Assembly: GCF_900111565.1 (NCBI RefSeq) | Contig: NZ_FOIK01000004.1 | Coordinates: 300,808 to 364,807 of the forward strand | Direction: 5' to 3' | Source: Paenibacillus sp. NFR01 | Lineage (GTDB): Bacteria; Bacillota; Bacilli; Paenibacillales; Paenibacillaceae | Length of the DNA: 64,000 nucleotides | Shown: positions 46,133-55,847 of the stretch, in pieces | Layout: every line of letters starts with the position of its first letter | How positions within the stretch are numbered: the first letter of the stretch is position 1 | Position numbers and translations under genes: made by a program | The notes under the pieces: model-generated | Database searches by the model: none | Seen by the model: the letters and a program-made list of their open reading frames with translations, nothing else | What the model was told of the DNA's origin: nothing

Positions 46133-46183
46133 GAAGAAAAAGGGCGGCCGGCAGCCATAGCCATGCCAACGCTCCGGTCGCCC
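46133..46183 (-). terminator. Intra-operon stem-loop between binding protein and permeases
   Basis: A 10-bp stem (CCGGTCGCCC region with GGGCGGCCGG, one mismatch) is followed on the minus strand by TTTTTC. It sits between the solute-binding gene stop and the LplB-type start. In other importer operons such elements raise binding-protein mRNA over permease mRNA. Confidence 0.65.
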
Positions 46184-46200
46184 CTCATCTCATGAACCTG

Positions 46201-47919
46201 CTATTTGCCCATATTGACTTTCTTCTTCACTTGCTCGGTCGTCCATTTTTCATAACCGGCTGTGTCCAGCTTGTTCCATTCCTTCTCAAAATCGCCCCAG
46301 ATCGAATCGAATTTGCCCGGGGAAGCCAAAACCAGCTTCGGATAGTACTTCTTGGTCAGCTCGTCTTTGTTGGTCTCCCACATCAGCTCCGGCGAATTTT
46401 GCTCTTTTACAAAGCCCCATGCCGGATACCACGGACGATCGATCGGTTTAGCGAACATTTGAGTGTAGGTCTGAGCGCCATATTTATTCAGAATTTCCTT
46501 GTCTTTATCGGTAAGGCTCATTTGGAACACTTCCGGCTGATAACCTACGCCTTTGGCATTGCCGTCGGACAGCGTCGAGTTGCCGCCGTAGCTCGGCCAG
46601 TTCCAGCTGTAATATTTAAAGCCGAACTTCTCGTTAAACGCCTCGTCGATTTTGTTGATCTGTTCTGCGGTGCGGTAGTAACGGCCTTGGTCGTTGACCT
46701 CATAGGTTTCGCCTTTGATGCCCCAGGAGAGAAGGATTTGATTTTCTTCCTTCAGCATGTTGTCGAAATATTGAATGATCCGTTCCGGATGTTTAGCGCT
46801 AACGGTAATCCCGATCCCGCGGTTGGTGACGAGACCGCCAGGGCCGTCGACGTAAGCATCCTGCGTATTTTCGTCAAAAGTAACCGGCAGCGGGAAGTAG
46901 TTGTAGCCGTCGAGCGACGGATCCTTCCGGGCCGCATCCTTCAGCACGTTCAGCGCGTTCTGTACCTGCCAGCGGTAATCGAAGAACCCGAGAACCTTAT
47001 GGGAAGTCAGCTTGGCAATATATTGGTCGTAGTTATCCACGAAAGAAGCTTTGTCGAACAAGCCTTTGGAGTTAAGCTGATTCAAGGCCTGCAGCCAACG
47101 TTTCGCTGCGTCTGACCCCGAATAAGTTTTGGCTTCCAATGTGGTTGGATCAACCATTACGTTGCCGTCATTCGGATAGCCGAGCAAATGCATCGGCGGA
47201 TTGGCGGTGGCGAAGAATCTCCAGTCATGGGTCAGCGACACCATGCCTGTCAGCCCTTCGTCTTTATGCTTGGCCGCATAGTTCTCAATCAGCTGCATGT
47301 ATTGATCCAGCGTCTTGACTTTAGGATAGCCGGCTTCTTCAAGCACCCGGCGCTGTACCCAGAAGGCCGCAGTCGGTTCCGGATCGGGAACAAAGTCCCC
47401 TACTTGCGCGGACATTGGCAGGAAATACAGCTTGCCATCGGCGGAACGCATCTGATCCAGATCGTCGCCGTATACGCGCTTGATGTTCGGCCCGTACTTA
47501 TCGATTAAATCATCAAGGGGAATAAAGGCTCCTGCGTTCAGCACTTCCTCGATGGCCGCATCGGGGATCAGGACATCGGGATACTCATTGGCTGCGATCA
47601 TCGTACCGATCTTGGTGTTCAGATCGCCGACGAGGAACTCCAGCTTAAAGTTGACGCCTGTCTGATCCTCAAGCATTTTGCCGATCGTCGTTTCATTGGT
47701 ATTGCCGTCCTTGGAACCGGCAACCCCGTTAAAGATGGTGTACGTAACCTTGTCCTTTTTGACTTCCTCGCCCCCGGCGTTTGTGCTTTTCGTCGCATCG
47801 GGTTTAGCGGTCGTATCCGCTCCGGCGGTATTGCCGTTATTGTTGCTGGAACAAGCAGTTGCCAATGAAGATAACAACAGCATCGCTAGACTGAGACACA
47901 GAAATTTTTTTGTTTTCAA
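46201..47919 (-). CDS. Extracellular solute-binding lipoprotein (572 aa)
   Basis: Family 1 sugar-binding protein. The lipobox ATAC places the lipidated Cys at residue 23, then a Ser/Asn/Gly-rich linker leads to a ~540-residue two-lobed fold. It is placed directly after the sensor kinase gene and before the two permease genes, the usual layout of YesM/YesN-controlled oligosaccharide importers. Substrate not determined; xylo- or arabinoxylo-oligosaccharides are likely from context. Confidence 0.92.
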   Translation of the reverse strand: MKTKKFLCLSLAMLLLSSLATACSSNNNGNTAGADTTAKPDATKSTNAGGEEVKKDKVTYTIFNGVAGSKDGNTNETTIGKMLEDQTGVNFKLEFLVGDLNTKIGTMIAANEYPDVLIPDAAIEEVLNAGAFIPLDDLIDKYGPNIKRVYGDDLDQMRSADGKLYFLPMSAQVGDFVPDPEPTAAFWVQRRVLEEAGYPKVKTLDQYMQLIENYAAKHKDEGLTGMVSLTHDWRFFATANPPMHLLGYPNDGNVMVDPTTLEAKTYSGSDAAKRWLQALNQLNSKGLFDKASFVDNYDQYIAKLTSHKVLGFFDYRWQVQNALNVLKDAARKDPSLDGYNYFPLPVTFDENTQDAYVDGPGGLVTNRGIGITVSAKHPERIIQYFDNMLKEENQILLSWGIKGETYEVNDQGRYYRTAEQINKIDEAFNEKFGFKYYSWNWPSYGGNSTLSDGNAKGVGYQPEVFQMSLTDKDKEILNKYGAQTYTQMFAKPIDRPWYPAWGFVKEQNSPELMWETNKDELTKKYYPKLVLASPGKFDSIWGDFEKEWNKLDTAGYEKWTTEQVKKKVNMGK

Positions 47920-47955
47920 AGCGTTTCCCCCTCGTAGTCATTTCCTTGCCTCTTT

Positions 47956-47973
47956 AGTATAAAAGCGATTACA
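47956..47973 (-). promoter_or_regulatory. Promoter with overlapping cre-like site for the second importer
   Basis: On the minus strand TATACT (47956-47961) is overlapped by TGTAATCGCTTTTA (47960-47973), which matches 12 of 14 cre positions. The gap between kinase and binding-protein genes is 95 bases, enough for its own promoter. Confidence 0.4.
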
Positions 47974-48014
47974 TTTTTTGCTTACCCGCCAGATTATAGA
48001 CTCTGCTTAAAAAA

Positions 48015-49781
48015 TTATATATCCGTTTCGCAGGGCTCGGGCGTTTGGGGAATGTGAAGCTCAATCCCCGTTCCCTCTCCCGGAGCACTGTCCACGGAGA
48101 AGCGGAAGCCGGCGCCGTAGATGATTTTGGTGCGGTAGATGACATTCTGGATCCCGATTCGTTCGCCCATGACTTCATTCGTTTCGAGATAGCTGTACAG
48201 CTTGCCGATCTGCTTGGCGTTCATCCCCGTGCCGTTGTCCCTGATCATAAAGATAAGCTCCCGCCCGGCCAGCCGGATCGTAATGTCTATCCGTCCGCCA
48301 TGCTTCAGCGGCTCCAACCCATGGATGCTGGCGTTCTCCACAAAGGGCAGGAACAGCATCTTGGGGATCTTGCAGGCATATGCCTCGGGCTCCACTTCGA
48401 TGTGGTAGTCAATCCGGTCCTCGAAACGGTATTTCTGGATTTCGAGGAAGCAGACGATAAACTCCAGCTCCTCCCGGACCGTAATCATGTCCTTGTTCCA
48501 GGTCAGCGAGCTGCGGAAAATCTTCGCCATGCTGTGAATCATCGTTGCGGTTTCATTCTCATCCTTGAGCAGGCTGCGCATCCGGATTGTCTCCAGCGCA
48601 TTGAACAGAAAATGCGGATTGATCTGGCTTTGCAGCGCGTTAAGCTGGGCTTTGCGCCGCTCCAGCTCCAGCGATTTCTTCTGAATTTCGGCTTTGTACA
48701 CATCGTCGATCAGCGATTTGATCTGCAGGATCATCCGGTTGAATTCCAGGCTCAATTGCCCGATTTCATCCCGGAAATCCGAAGCCTGGATGATTTCGAA
48801 GTTCTGGCTCCGCACTTTTTTCATATGCCGGAGAATCCGGACGATGCGGATGTTGAAGGAACGGGTGACGACCACAATGACGAAGGTCGGCAGAATCATC
48901 ATGATGCAGGCGGACACCAGAATAAAGTCGCGGGATTTCTGGACCTCCCGGATTACTTCGTCCTCGTCCACCGTTCCGACGATGCTCCAGCCTTCCAGAT
49001 AGCTGACGCCGCTGTAACGGCTCGAAAATTCAATCCAGTCGTTGGAGCGGAGCGAGCTGAAGAGCGTTTTATCGGCCGCCTGCCAATCGACAGCGGGATC
49101 GGTAGTGTATTCGATTTCACCGGAAGGATTAAGCAGATACACCGCGCCTTGCATATTCAAATTGGAGAAAATCTCGCCAATGTCGATCGTCTTGAAATCG
49201 ATTTTGACCAGCTTCTCCTTTTTCAGGCGCCCGGAGAAATAATCCAGCTTCCGGATCAGCGAGAATCCTTCGAAACGTCCGTCTTCGGTTTCGGTGCGGA
49301 TAAAAATCGGATGCGACTTGGCACTGGTCAATGCCTGCCGGTACCACTTCTCTTTTCTCAGCTCATCCGATAGGTATCCGATATTCCCCGAATGGAGAAG
49401 GGTCGTATTGTCGACGTAAATCGTCACATTCTGCAGGGATAAGGACAACGGAGTATAGTTGTTCAGCATGCGCCGCAAATACGAATCGTACGCCTCCAGA
49501 TAATCCGCGGCATTGGCAAAGTCCCGGTCCAGAATCTCGTTCGTGCTCAAATCGGCGTAAAAAAACGATGACAGGCCCACCGCATTGTCCACCTGCCCGC
49601 GGAAATCGTTGCCGATCTGCTCGATGGTCCGGTCGATGTCGCGAATCCGCTGGTTCCGCACATTGTCCGTAATGGCATTGTAGAACAGAACGTTCGTGAG
49701 TATGATCGGGAGGAAGACAGAGAGGAAATAGATCACTAACATTTTGTTGCGCATGCGGATATGGTTGAGCAGCCGGTACAT
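48015..49781 (-). CDS. Sensor histidine kinase, YesM type (588 aa)
   Basis: Membrane sensor of the LytS/YesM class. TM helix 1 covers about residues 14-36, an extracellular sensing domain spans ~37-285, and TM helix 2 is ~286-306, followed by a HAMP region. The His_kinase domain has phospho-acceptor His390 in QINPHFLFNALE, and an ATPase domain with DNGTGM ends the chain. AGGAGG lies upstream of the ATG. It is encoded 25 bases after its response regulator and before the ABC importer, so it likely senses the imported sugar or its binding protein. Confidence 0.95.
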   Translation of the reverse strand: MYRLLNHIRMRNKMLVIYFLSVFLPIILTNVLFYNAITDNVRNQRIRDIDRTIEQIGNDFRGQVDNAVGLSSFFYADLSTNEILDRDFANAADYLEAYDSYLRRMLNNYTPLSLSLQNVTIYVDNTTLLHSGNIGYLSDELRKEKWYRQALTSAKSHPIFIRTETEDGRFEGFSLIRKLDYFSGRLKKEKLVKIDFKTIDIGEIFSNLNMQGAVYLLNPSGEIEYTTDPAVDWQAADKTLFSSLRSNDWIEFSSRYSGVSYLEGWSIVGTVDEDEVIREVQKSRDFILVSACIMMILPTFVIVVVTRSFNIRIVRILRHMKKVRSQNFEIIQASDFRDEIGQLSLEFNRMILQIKSLIDDVYKAEIQKKSLELERRKAQLNALQSQINPHFLFNALETIRMRSLLKDENETATMIHSMAKIFRSSLTWNKDMITVREELEFIVCFLEIQKYRFEDRIDYHIEVEPEAYACKIPKMLFLPFVENASIHGLEPLKHGGRIDITIRLAGRELIFMIRDNGTGMNAKQIGKLYSYLETNEVMGERIGIQNVIYRTKIIYGAGFRFSVDSAPGEGTGIELHIPQTPEPCETDI

Positions 49782-49805
49782 GAATATCCATTCCTCCTCG
49801 TGCGG

Positions 49806-51377
49806 TTAACGGTTCGTAATGCGATTACGGTACTCCGTGGGCGTCATTTGCTCCAGCTTCTCAAACTGCGTAACGAAATAATCGGCATTGTTGAAGCCTA
49901 CGCGCTCAGCGATCTCATAGATCCGGAAATCGCTCTGCCGGAGCAGCCGCTTCGCCTCCGCGATGCGGATCTGCTGCAAATACTCGTTGAAGTAGACGCC
50001 GTAGGTCTTCTTGAACAGCTGGCCCAGATACGCAGAGTTCATATAGAACTGGGCGGCTATGCTTTTCAGCGTGATCGAATCCTGATAATTCCGGTCGACA
50101 TAGCTTTTGACTTTTTGGATATCTCCCTTGCACTGGTTCTGGCATAGGCGGCCGAATTGGGCAGCGGCTTCAAGCGCGAATTCTTCGACAATCCGCATGA
50201 TCTCTCCAAGCGTGATGTTCTGGTCGTACCAGCCGATGGCCGCCTCCAGGGATGACAGCTCCTTTTCGTCTCCCCCGATCCCCTGAACCGATTTCACAAT
50301 GCCTAACACGCACTGGGTCAATGCCGCCTTCATCGCCTCGGGCGAAAACCGGCGTTCCTGCATCGAATGGAACAGCACGGCAATCCGCTCCTTAATTGCC
50401 TTCTCGTCCTTCTCTTCCACCGCTTCAATCAGCCTGCGGTACATATCATCCTCAAGATGCCGGTAATGCAGCGCTTCTCCTGCGATATCCCTGTATTCGA
50501 TTACGCGCTGCGCAGGCTTCAAATATTTATGCTGCTGCGCCTCTTTTGCGCCGAGATAAGAGCTTTTGATCTCCTTGAGGGAAGCGGTCTTGGGCCCGGC
50601 ATAGATACGGAACGGAAAAGAAAATGCACGCCGGATAAGCTCCGCCAGCTCCTCTAGAAAAGCTCTGCAGTCTCCGGAATAGGGACGGGCATATAGGTCG
50701 GGTACAACGAGTCCATACGCCCTGTGGTGTTCGTACAAAACGGGCTCAAAACCCGTTCCCGACGCGGCCTGAATCTTTTCCACGATCGTTTTGCGCAGCG
50801 TCTCCTTGCACGGCATGGAGGTCCCGTTCCACGGAAGGACATCGTTCCATTCCAGTAATGCATAGGTAAACGATTGAACCGGCTCTCCGGCCCAGGGCTC
50901 CGTCCAGGCCTCAACGTCCAGGATGCCGGATTCTCCCCGGATCAGCGCTTCGATTTGCTGCTGGCCCATCCCGGCCTGCGCGCGGATTCTGCGCCGCTTC
51001 TTCTCCTCGAGCTGTTCCTTCAGCTTGCCAAGCGTTTTTTGAAAATCCTCCTGGTCAATCGGCTTCAGCACATAATCAAAAGCGCCGTAACGCAGCGCCT
51101 GCTGCGCGTATTCAAAGTCGTTATAGCCGCTGACAATCATAAACGCCGTATCCGGGGCTTCTTTGGCGGCGGCGCGTATCAGGCCGATCCCGTCAAGAAC
51201 CGGCATGCGGATATCGGTGACGACCAGATCGGGTTTATGCTCTTGAATCAGCGCTAGCGCGTCTTCGCCGTTGTCGGCTTCTCCGATCACCACGTATCCG
51301 CAGCCTTCCCAGTCGATCATTTTGATCAATCCTTTGCGTACAAACAGCTCATCGTCAACAATTAGCGCAGAAAACAT
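49806..51377 (-). CDS. Response regulator, YesN type (523 aa)
   Basis: Receiver domain with acidic pair in LIVDDE and phospho-acceptor Asp55 in VTDIRMP. A ~250-residue middle region follows, then a C-terminal AraC-type DNA-binding domain (LKSIAAQFYMNSAYLGQLFK, IYEIAERVGFNNADYFVTQF). ATG 51377 is chosen with AGAAGG 9 bases upstream; the GTG at 51386 overlaps that site. It is encoded upstream of its kinase and is divergent from the GH8 gene. Targets probably include the importer and xylan-degrading genes. Confidence 0.94.
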   Translation of the reverse strand: MFSALIVDDELFVRKGLIKMIDWEGCGYVVIGEADNGEDALALIQEHKPDLVVTDIRMPVLDGIGLIRAAAKEAPDTAFMIVSGYNDFEYAQQALRYGAFDYVLKPIDQEDFQKTLGKLKEQLEEKKRRRIRAQAGMGQQQIEALIRGESGILDVEAWTEPWAGEPVQSFTYALLEWNDVLPWNGTSMPCKETLRKTIVEKIQAASGTGFEPVLYEHHRAYGLVVPDLYARPYSGDCRAFLEELAELIRRAFSFPFRIYAGPKTASLKEIKSSYLGAKEAQQHKYLKPAQRVIEYRDIAGEALHYRHLEDDMYRRLIEAVEEKDEKAIKERIAVLFHSMQERRFSPEAMKAALTQCVLGIVKSVQGIGGDEKELSSLEAAIGWYDQNITLGEIMRIVEEFALEAAAQFGRLCQNQCKGDIQKVKSYVDRNYQDSITLKSIAAQFYMNSAYLGQLFKKTYGVYFNEYLQQIRIAEAKRLLRQSDFRIYEIAERVGFNNADYFVTQFEKLEQMTPTEYRNRITNR

Positions 51378-51483
51378 CGCTGGCACCCTTCTTTCTGCCT
51401 TAGCATAAATTTTTGGTTCAGGTTTATATAATTTTTATGCGGATAGCGGAAATCCCTTCAAGCGCAACACCTATACTTATTGG

Positions 51484-51524
51484 GGAAAGCGCTATAATTT
51501 GTGCAGTGTCTCCCGTGCTATACT
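51484..51524 (+). promoter_or_regulatory. Extended -10 promoter and cre-like site of the GH8 gene
   Basis: GGAAAGCGCTATAA (51484-51497) matches 12 of 14 cre positions. TGCTATACT (51516-51524) is an extended -10 element. No good -35 is seen, which suits an activator such as the adjacent YesN-type regulator. Confidence 0.4.
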
Positions 51525-51558
51525 GGGGGCGAAATCAACGCCAACCACGGAGGGACTC

Positions 51559-52701
51559 ATGAAAACGATCGAAACAGGTTCATTTTACACCCGCGAATAC
51601 CGTAACCTTTTCAGCGAAATCGGCATTCCGGAAGACGCCATCCAAAGCAGGATCGGACAGGTTTGGCAGGAACTGTTCTACGGGGCACCCGATGTCCGGA
51701 TTTACCATCCCCTGGGCGAGGATAAAGGCTATATTGTAGATACCGGCAATTCGGATGTCCGGACCGAGGGCATGTCTTACGGCATGATGATGGCCGTCCA
51801 GCTGGACCGCAAGGAAGAATTCGACCGTCTGTGGAACTTTGCCAAAACGTTTATGCAGCACAAGGAAGGCAAATACAAGGATTATTTCGCCTGGCACTGC
51901 AAGCCCGACGGCACGCGTTTATCTCCCGGACCGGCACCGGACGGGGAAGAATTCTTCGCCATGGCGCTGTTCTTCGCTTCCAGCCGTTGGGGCGACGGTC
52001 CCGAACCGTTCAACTATGCGGAACAAGCCAAAATTATTCTCCGCGCATGCCTGCATCAGGGCGAAGACGGCGAAGGCGATCCGATGTGGGATCCGGAGAC
52101 CCGCCTGATCAAATTCATTCCGGAATCACCGTTCAGCGACCCGTCGTACCACTTGCCGCATTTCTATGAATTATTTGCCCTGCGGGCGGATGAACAAGAC
52201 CGTGCCTTCTGGAAAAAAGCCGCCGCTGCCAGCCGGACGTATCTGCGGACGGCCTGCCATCCGTTAACCGGCCTTTCACCGGAATATGCTAACTATGACG
52301 GAACGCCGGCAGAACCGCAACCCCATGGAGATTATCGCCATTTCTTCAGCGATGCCTATCGTGTCGCGGCCAATATCGGACTTGATTACGAATGGTTCCG
52401 TGCCGATGAATGGCAGGTAGAGCAGTCGAACCGGATCCAGGCTTTTTTCCGCAATATCGAGGTATCCGATTACCGGCGTTACACGATAGACGGCCAGCCG
52501 TTCGAGGAACCTTCACTTCATCCCGTCGGTCTTTTGGCTACATTGGCCATGGCCTCGCTGGCTGCGGACGGTCCGGACCGGGAGCATTTTGTCCGCTTGT
52601 TCTGGGATACGCCGCTTCGGGAAGGCGAACGCCGGTATTACGACAATTGCCTGTATTTCTTCAGCCTGCTGGCCTTAAGCGGGAAATACCGCATGTACTA
52701 A
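51559..52701 (+). CDS. GH8 reducing-end xylose-releasing exo-oligoxylanase (380 aa)
   Basis: Rex enzymes remove xylose from the reducing end of xylo-oligosaccharides. The sequence DVRTEGMSYGMMMA places the catalytic Glu at residue 70, the same number as in Bacillus halodurans Rex (recalled), and the length also agrees. ATG 51559 is chosen with CGGAGGG upstream; the longer frame from 51499 runs over the promoter. There is no signal peptide, so it acts in the cytoplasm on imported oligosaccharides. It is monocistronic, between a YesN-type regulator and GH43 genes. Confidence 0.93.
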   Translation: MKTIETGSFYTREYRNLFSEIGIPEDAIQSRIGQVWQELFYGAPDVRIYHPLGEDKGYIVDTGNSDVRTEGMSYGMMMAVQLDRKEEFDRLWNFAKTFMQHKEGKYKDYFAWHCKPDGTRLSPGPAPDGEEFFAMALFFASSRWGDGPEPFNYAEQAKIILRACLHQGEDGEGDPMWDPETRLIKFIPESPFSDPSYHLPHFYELFALRADEQDRAFWKKAAAASRTYLRTACHPLTGLSPEYANYDGTPAEPQPHGDYRHFFSDAYRVAANIGLDYEWFRADEWQVEQSNRIQAFFRNIEVSDYRRYTIDGQPFEEPSLHPVGLLATLAMASLAADGPDREHFVRLFWDTPLREGERRYYDNCLYFFSLLALSGKYRMY

Positions 52702-52738
52702 AGCCGGGTTTCCTACGGCAATAAGCCGCCTTATATAC

Positions 52739-52791
52739 AAAAAAGACCGCATCTTTCGGCAAACCGCCCGGACGATGCGATCTTTTTTTGT
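52739..52791. terminator. Bidirectional terminator between GH8 and GH43 genes
   Basis: A stem of AAAAAAGA-CGCATC type with GATGCG-TCTTTTTTT has A- and T-runs on both sides. It serves the converging GH8 and GH43 transcripts. Confidence 0.85.
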
Positions 52792-52807
52792 TTATCGGGG
52801 CAACCGG

Positions 52808-54277
52808 CTACTTCCGAAACTGCCAGTCATACATTTGCAGGAGCTTATTGTCTCCTTCGCCCCGGAATACAAAATATAGATCGTGAATTCCCTCCGCCCC
52901 CGTTACTTCCGCCGATAGCACCGCCGGTTGTCCTGCAGAACGGATTCCATCGGCTGCGGGTACATGAAGCGAACCGATCCGCATGCCGTCCGGGTGGTCC
53001 AGCCTCAGTTCAATCACGGACGGAGCCGCTCCGCCCATGACCGTGGCCGTAACCGCTTGGGCTCCCGGATGCCCGAAATTGACTCCGGACAATCCGATCC
53101 AGCCGCCGTCCGCCAAGGCCCCGACGACGCGTTCTTCCCCGGTCCCGCCGGAGGATGCCGGCGGTTCGACCGCGATGCCAGCGCTCCAGGCGGTCGTAGC
53201 CGCCTTTACAAGCTCATAGGGATAAAAGTATTTGATTGGCGGCACGCCTTCCAGATCGGCCTGCACTTCTTGAATGGAACCGTCTGCTTTGCTGAAGGTC
53301 AATTCATTCAGGTGGGTGGAGCGGTAGCCGTTCGGAGCGCCCATGGCTTTGGACAAAGTCTGCGCATGATAGGCGATATACCATTTATCATGGAAAGCGA
53401 ATATCGCGTGATGGTTGTTGCCGCCGACGCCAAAGAAATGTCCCGGATTCTTGAGAATCGTTCCGCGGTACTTCCAAGGCCCCATCGGGTGTTCACTGGT
53501 CATATAGGCGATCTCCCCGGCAGGCGGGCAGCCTTCAGGTCTTTTTCCGGTGAAAAAATTGGAGCAATACGTAAAATAATATTGATCGCCGTACTTATTG
53601 ATGCCTGCGTCCTCAAACATAAACGGCGCCGGAATCGCCCGGGCCTCGCCGACCACGCTGATCATGTCAGGCCCGAGCTCCATGACTCTTGCCGTGTTTG
53701 GCCATTCCTCCTGCCCATCCGGAATTCCTCCGCCAAAATAAATATAGGCTTTGCCGTCGTCATCCACGAAGACGGCCGGATCGAACAGCCAGGTGACCTC
53801 CGACACCCCGGGCGTCGAGCGCAGAATCAACGCCTTGCCCAGCGGATCGACCCAGGGACCTTCGGGACTGTCGCTGGTCAGCACGCCGATTCCGCTGGCG
53901 TTGTTCGCAAAATAGAGAAAAAACTTGTCCTTTCCGTCGATCGTTGTGTGCGCCGCCGCAGGCGCCCAGGACTGCGTCGCCCATGTGGCTGCGCCTTCCG
54001 GGCCGGCTGCGTGAATTTCGCCGTGATCTCTCCAGTTGATCAGATCCTCAGAGGAAAGAACCGTAATTTTGTTGATGCGGCTGTACGTGTTTTCTTTCAG
54101 CTTTCCTTCCTCATCATACTCCGGGATGTCGTGCGTCATATACAAATAGACGCGGTCCTTATGCACGAGCGCATACGGGTCAGCGCCGAATTTGTAGGAG
54201 ACGAGCGGATTGCCTTTTCCCCGCTCTTTTCCGGTTGCGGGGAGTGTGCCGCCCGCATTTTTTTTCAGATTGTCCAT
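52808..54277 (-). CDS. GH43 arabinoxylan arabinofuranohydrolase-like enzyme with CBM6-like domain (489 aa)
   Basis: GH43 five-bladed fold with catalytic Asp in KFGADPYALV, the second Asp in FDPAVFVDDDGKAY and the acid Glu in FMFEDAGINKYGD. The last ~130 residues form a beta-sandwich resembling CBM6 (GVNFGHPGAQAV, DLYFVFRG). The pattern matches XynD-type arabinofuranohydrolases, which take arabinose off arabinoxylan. AAGGAGG lies before the ATG. It is the last of three genes in a GH10-GH43-GH43 operon, cytoplasmic as judged by lack of signal peptide. Confidence 0.9.
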   Translation of the reverse strand: MDNLKKNAGGTLPATGKERGKGNPLVSYKFGADPYALVHKDRVYLYMTHDIPEYDEEGKLKENTYSRINKITVLSSEDLINWRDHGEIHAAGPEGAATWATQSWAPAAAHTTIDGKDKFFLYFANNASGIGVLTSDSPEGPWVDPLGKALILRSTPGVSEVTWLFDPAVFVDDDGKAYIYFGGGIPDGQEEWPNTARVMELGPDMISVVGEARAIPAPFMFEDAGINKYGDQYYFTYCSNFFTGKRPEGCPPAGEIAYMTSEHPMGPWKYRGTILKNPGHFFGVGGNNHHAIFAFHDKWYIAYHAQTLSKAMGAPNGYRSTHLNELTFSKADGSIQEVQADLEGVPPIKYFYPYELVKAATTAWSAGIAVEPPASSGGTGEERVVGALADGGWIGLSGVNFGHPGAQAVTATVMGGAAPSVIELRLDHPDGMRIGSLHVPAADGIRSAGQPAVLSAEVTGAEGIHDLYFVFRGEGDNKLLQMYDWQFRK

Positions 54278-54310
54278 TTCATCTTCCTCCTTGGTTGTCT
54301 GGCGAAGCGG

Positions 54311-55834
54311 CTACTTCCCGGAAGACAGGCTTCCCGTATATCGGAAATCATCAAAATCGGCATAACCCCCACCCTGGACCGTGGCATAATGGTACAGCCC
54401 GATCCGGTAGCCCATGAAATGGTCCAGGGTGTACTTCATTTGCAGAGGTTTGCCGATGGGTATCCAATTGTCGCCGCCTAACGAATAGAAAAATTCGGCG
54501 GTATCCGCGTTTTCGGTAAAATCGAACGCGATCTTCAAGCAGATCTGTTCCGCATCGCAAGATACGCTTTCTTCCGCAACCTCGCGGCCCAGTTCCCCGT
54601 TGCCGCCCCTGACGATACGCCGGTTTCCGGCATCGTCCATCCAAATGCCTACCGTGCCGAATTGATGCTGCAATGCCACAAGACCGGCGCGGCCGCCCGG
54701 CTGCATTCCGCCCGTTTCCAGCAGCACGGATGCGCTGCAGCGCGGCCCCTCCGTCCGCTGCGTCAACGTGTTGCGGGCATATTCCACGCTTGCCGCGGGA
54801 TGCCCGGTCCGCAGCCGCAGCCAACCCGGCCGCTCCGTCAAGGACCAATGCTCGGGATCCGGCACATGGTTCCACTGCCAATTCAACGCTGGCCCGTTCC
54901 CGGCATCGTCAAAACCGTCGCTGATCACGAGCGGCTTGGCTTCATCCGCCGGCAAGGCGATTTCGAATTGCACGGGAACCTTGCCTTCCTCGCCGAATAC
55001 CGGCCAATCCCCCTCCCAGCGTACCGGAACCACGCAGGGAATTCGGCCCACCGCGCCGTGATCCTGGAACAGCACGGCCGCCCATTCGCCCGCCGGCGTA
55101 TCGACGATGCCGCCCTGCGCCACACCGTTGTTCCCGTAACCCATATCGTCGTCCAGGACGATCCTCCGTTCGTAAGGACCAAGCAGTTCCCGCGAGCGGT
55201 AGACGACTTGCCTGCGCCGGCGGTTGCCGTCCGTCGGCCACTCAATGAAGAATAAATAATAATAGCCGTTCAGGCGGTAGGCATGGCAGCCTTCGCAGCG
55301 CAGCCCGATATTCTCGCTTTCGGTTTCGAACAGCAAGTTATCGATCCCGCCCGGCTGATGCGCGCGGGCATCCGGCGTTAGCTCTGTGATCCGGATATAG
55401 CCATTGCCGTGAATCACGAAGACGCGCCCCTCGTCGAAGAGCAGGCTCGGATCATGATGCAGCCCGGGAAGGACCGAGCGTTCCCAGGGCCCTTTTTCAA
55501 TATCCCGCGTCCGGTACACATAAAACTGCTGCATGTCGTTGCTGGAGAAGCAGGCGTAGAATACGCCTTCATGATAACGCAGGCTGGTCGCCCAGGAGCC
55601 GCTGCCGTAAATGCCCTTGCCGTCGGCCAGCCGGTGCGCGGGATGATCTTCAAAGCTGTCGTAAAGATAGCCGATGAGCTCCCAGTTCATCAGGTTTTTC
55701 GATTTCATGACCGGACAGCCGGGCATCGAATGCATGCTGGTGCTGGTCATATAATAGTCGTCACCGACGCGGATAACGCTTGGATCGGGCACATCGGCCC
55801 ACAGAACGGGGTTTCTAATGACGGTATTGCCCAT
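54311..55834 (-). CDS. GH43 beta-xylosidase-like enzyme (507 aa)
   Basis: GH43 fold with catalytic Asp in WADVPDPSVIRVGDDYYM, second Asp in HHDPSLLFDEG and acid Glu in LRCEGCHAYRL. A C-terminal ~190-residue sandwich is the GH43_C2/DUF1349-like domain found in beta-xylosidases. ATG 55834 is chosen with AGGAGGAG 8 bases upstream; a start at 55906 would lie within the GH10 gene. It is 13 bases downstream of the xylanase stop, so it is co-transcribed. Expected to release xylose from short oligosaccharides. Confidence 0.9.
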   Translation of the reverse strand: MGNTVIRNPVLWADVPDPSVIRVGDDYYMTSTSMHSMPGCPVMKSKNLMNWELIGYLYDSFEDHPAHRLADGKGIYGSGSWATSLRYHEGVFYACFSSNDMQQFYVYRTRDIEKGPWERSVLPGLHHDPSLLFDEGRVFVIHGNGYIRITELTPDARAHQPGGIDNLLFETESENIGLRCEGCHAYRLNGYYYLFFIEWPTDGNRRRRQVVYRSRELLGPYERRIVLDDDMGYGNNGVAQGGIVDTPAGEWAAVLFQDHGAVGRIPCVVPVRWEGDWPVFGEEGKVPVQFEIALPADEAKPLVISDGFDDAGNGPALNWQWNHVPDPEHWSLTERPGWLRLRTGHPAASVEYARNTLTQRTEGPRCSASVLLETGGMQPGGRAGLVALQHQFGTVGIWMDDAGNRRIVRGGNGELGREVAEESVSCDAEQICLKIAFDFTENADTAEFFYSLGGDNWIPIGKPLQMKYTLDHFMGYRIGLYHYATVQGGGYADFDDFRYTGSLSSGK

Positions 55835-55847
55835 TTCGTCTCTCCTC

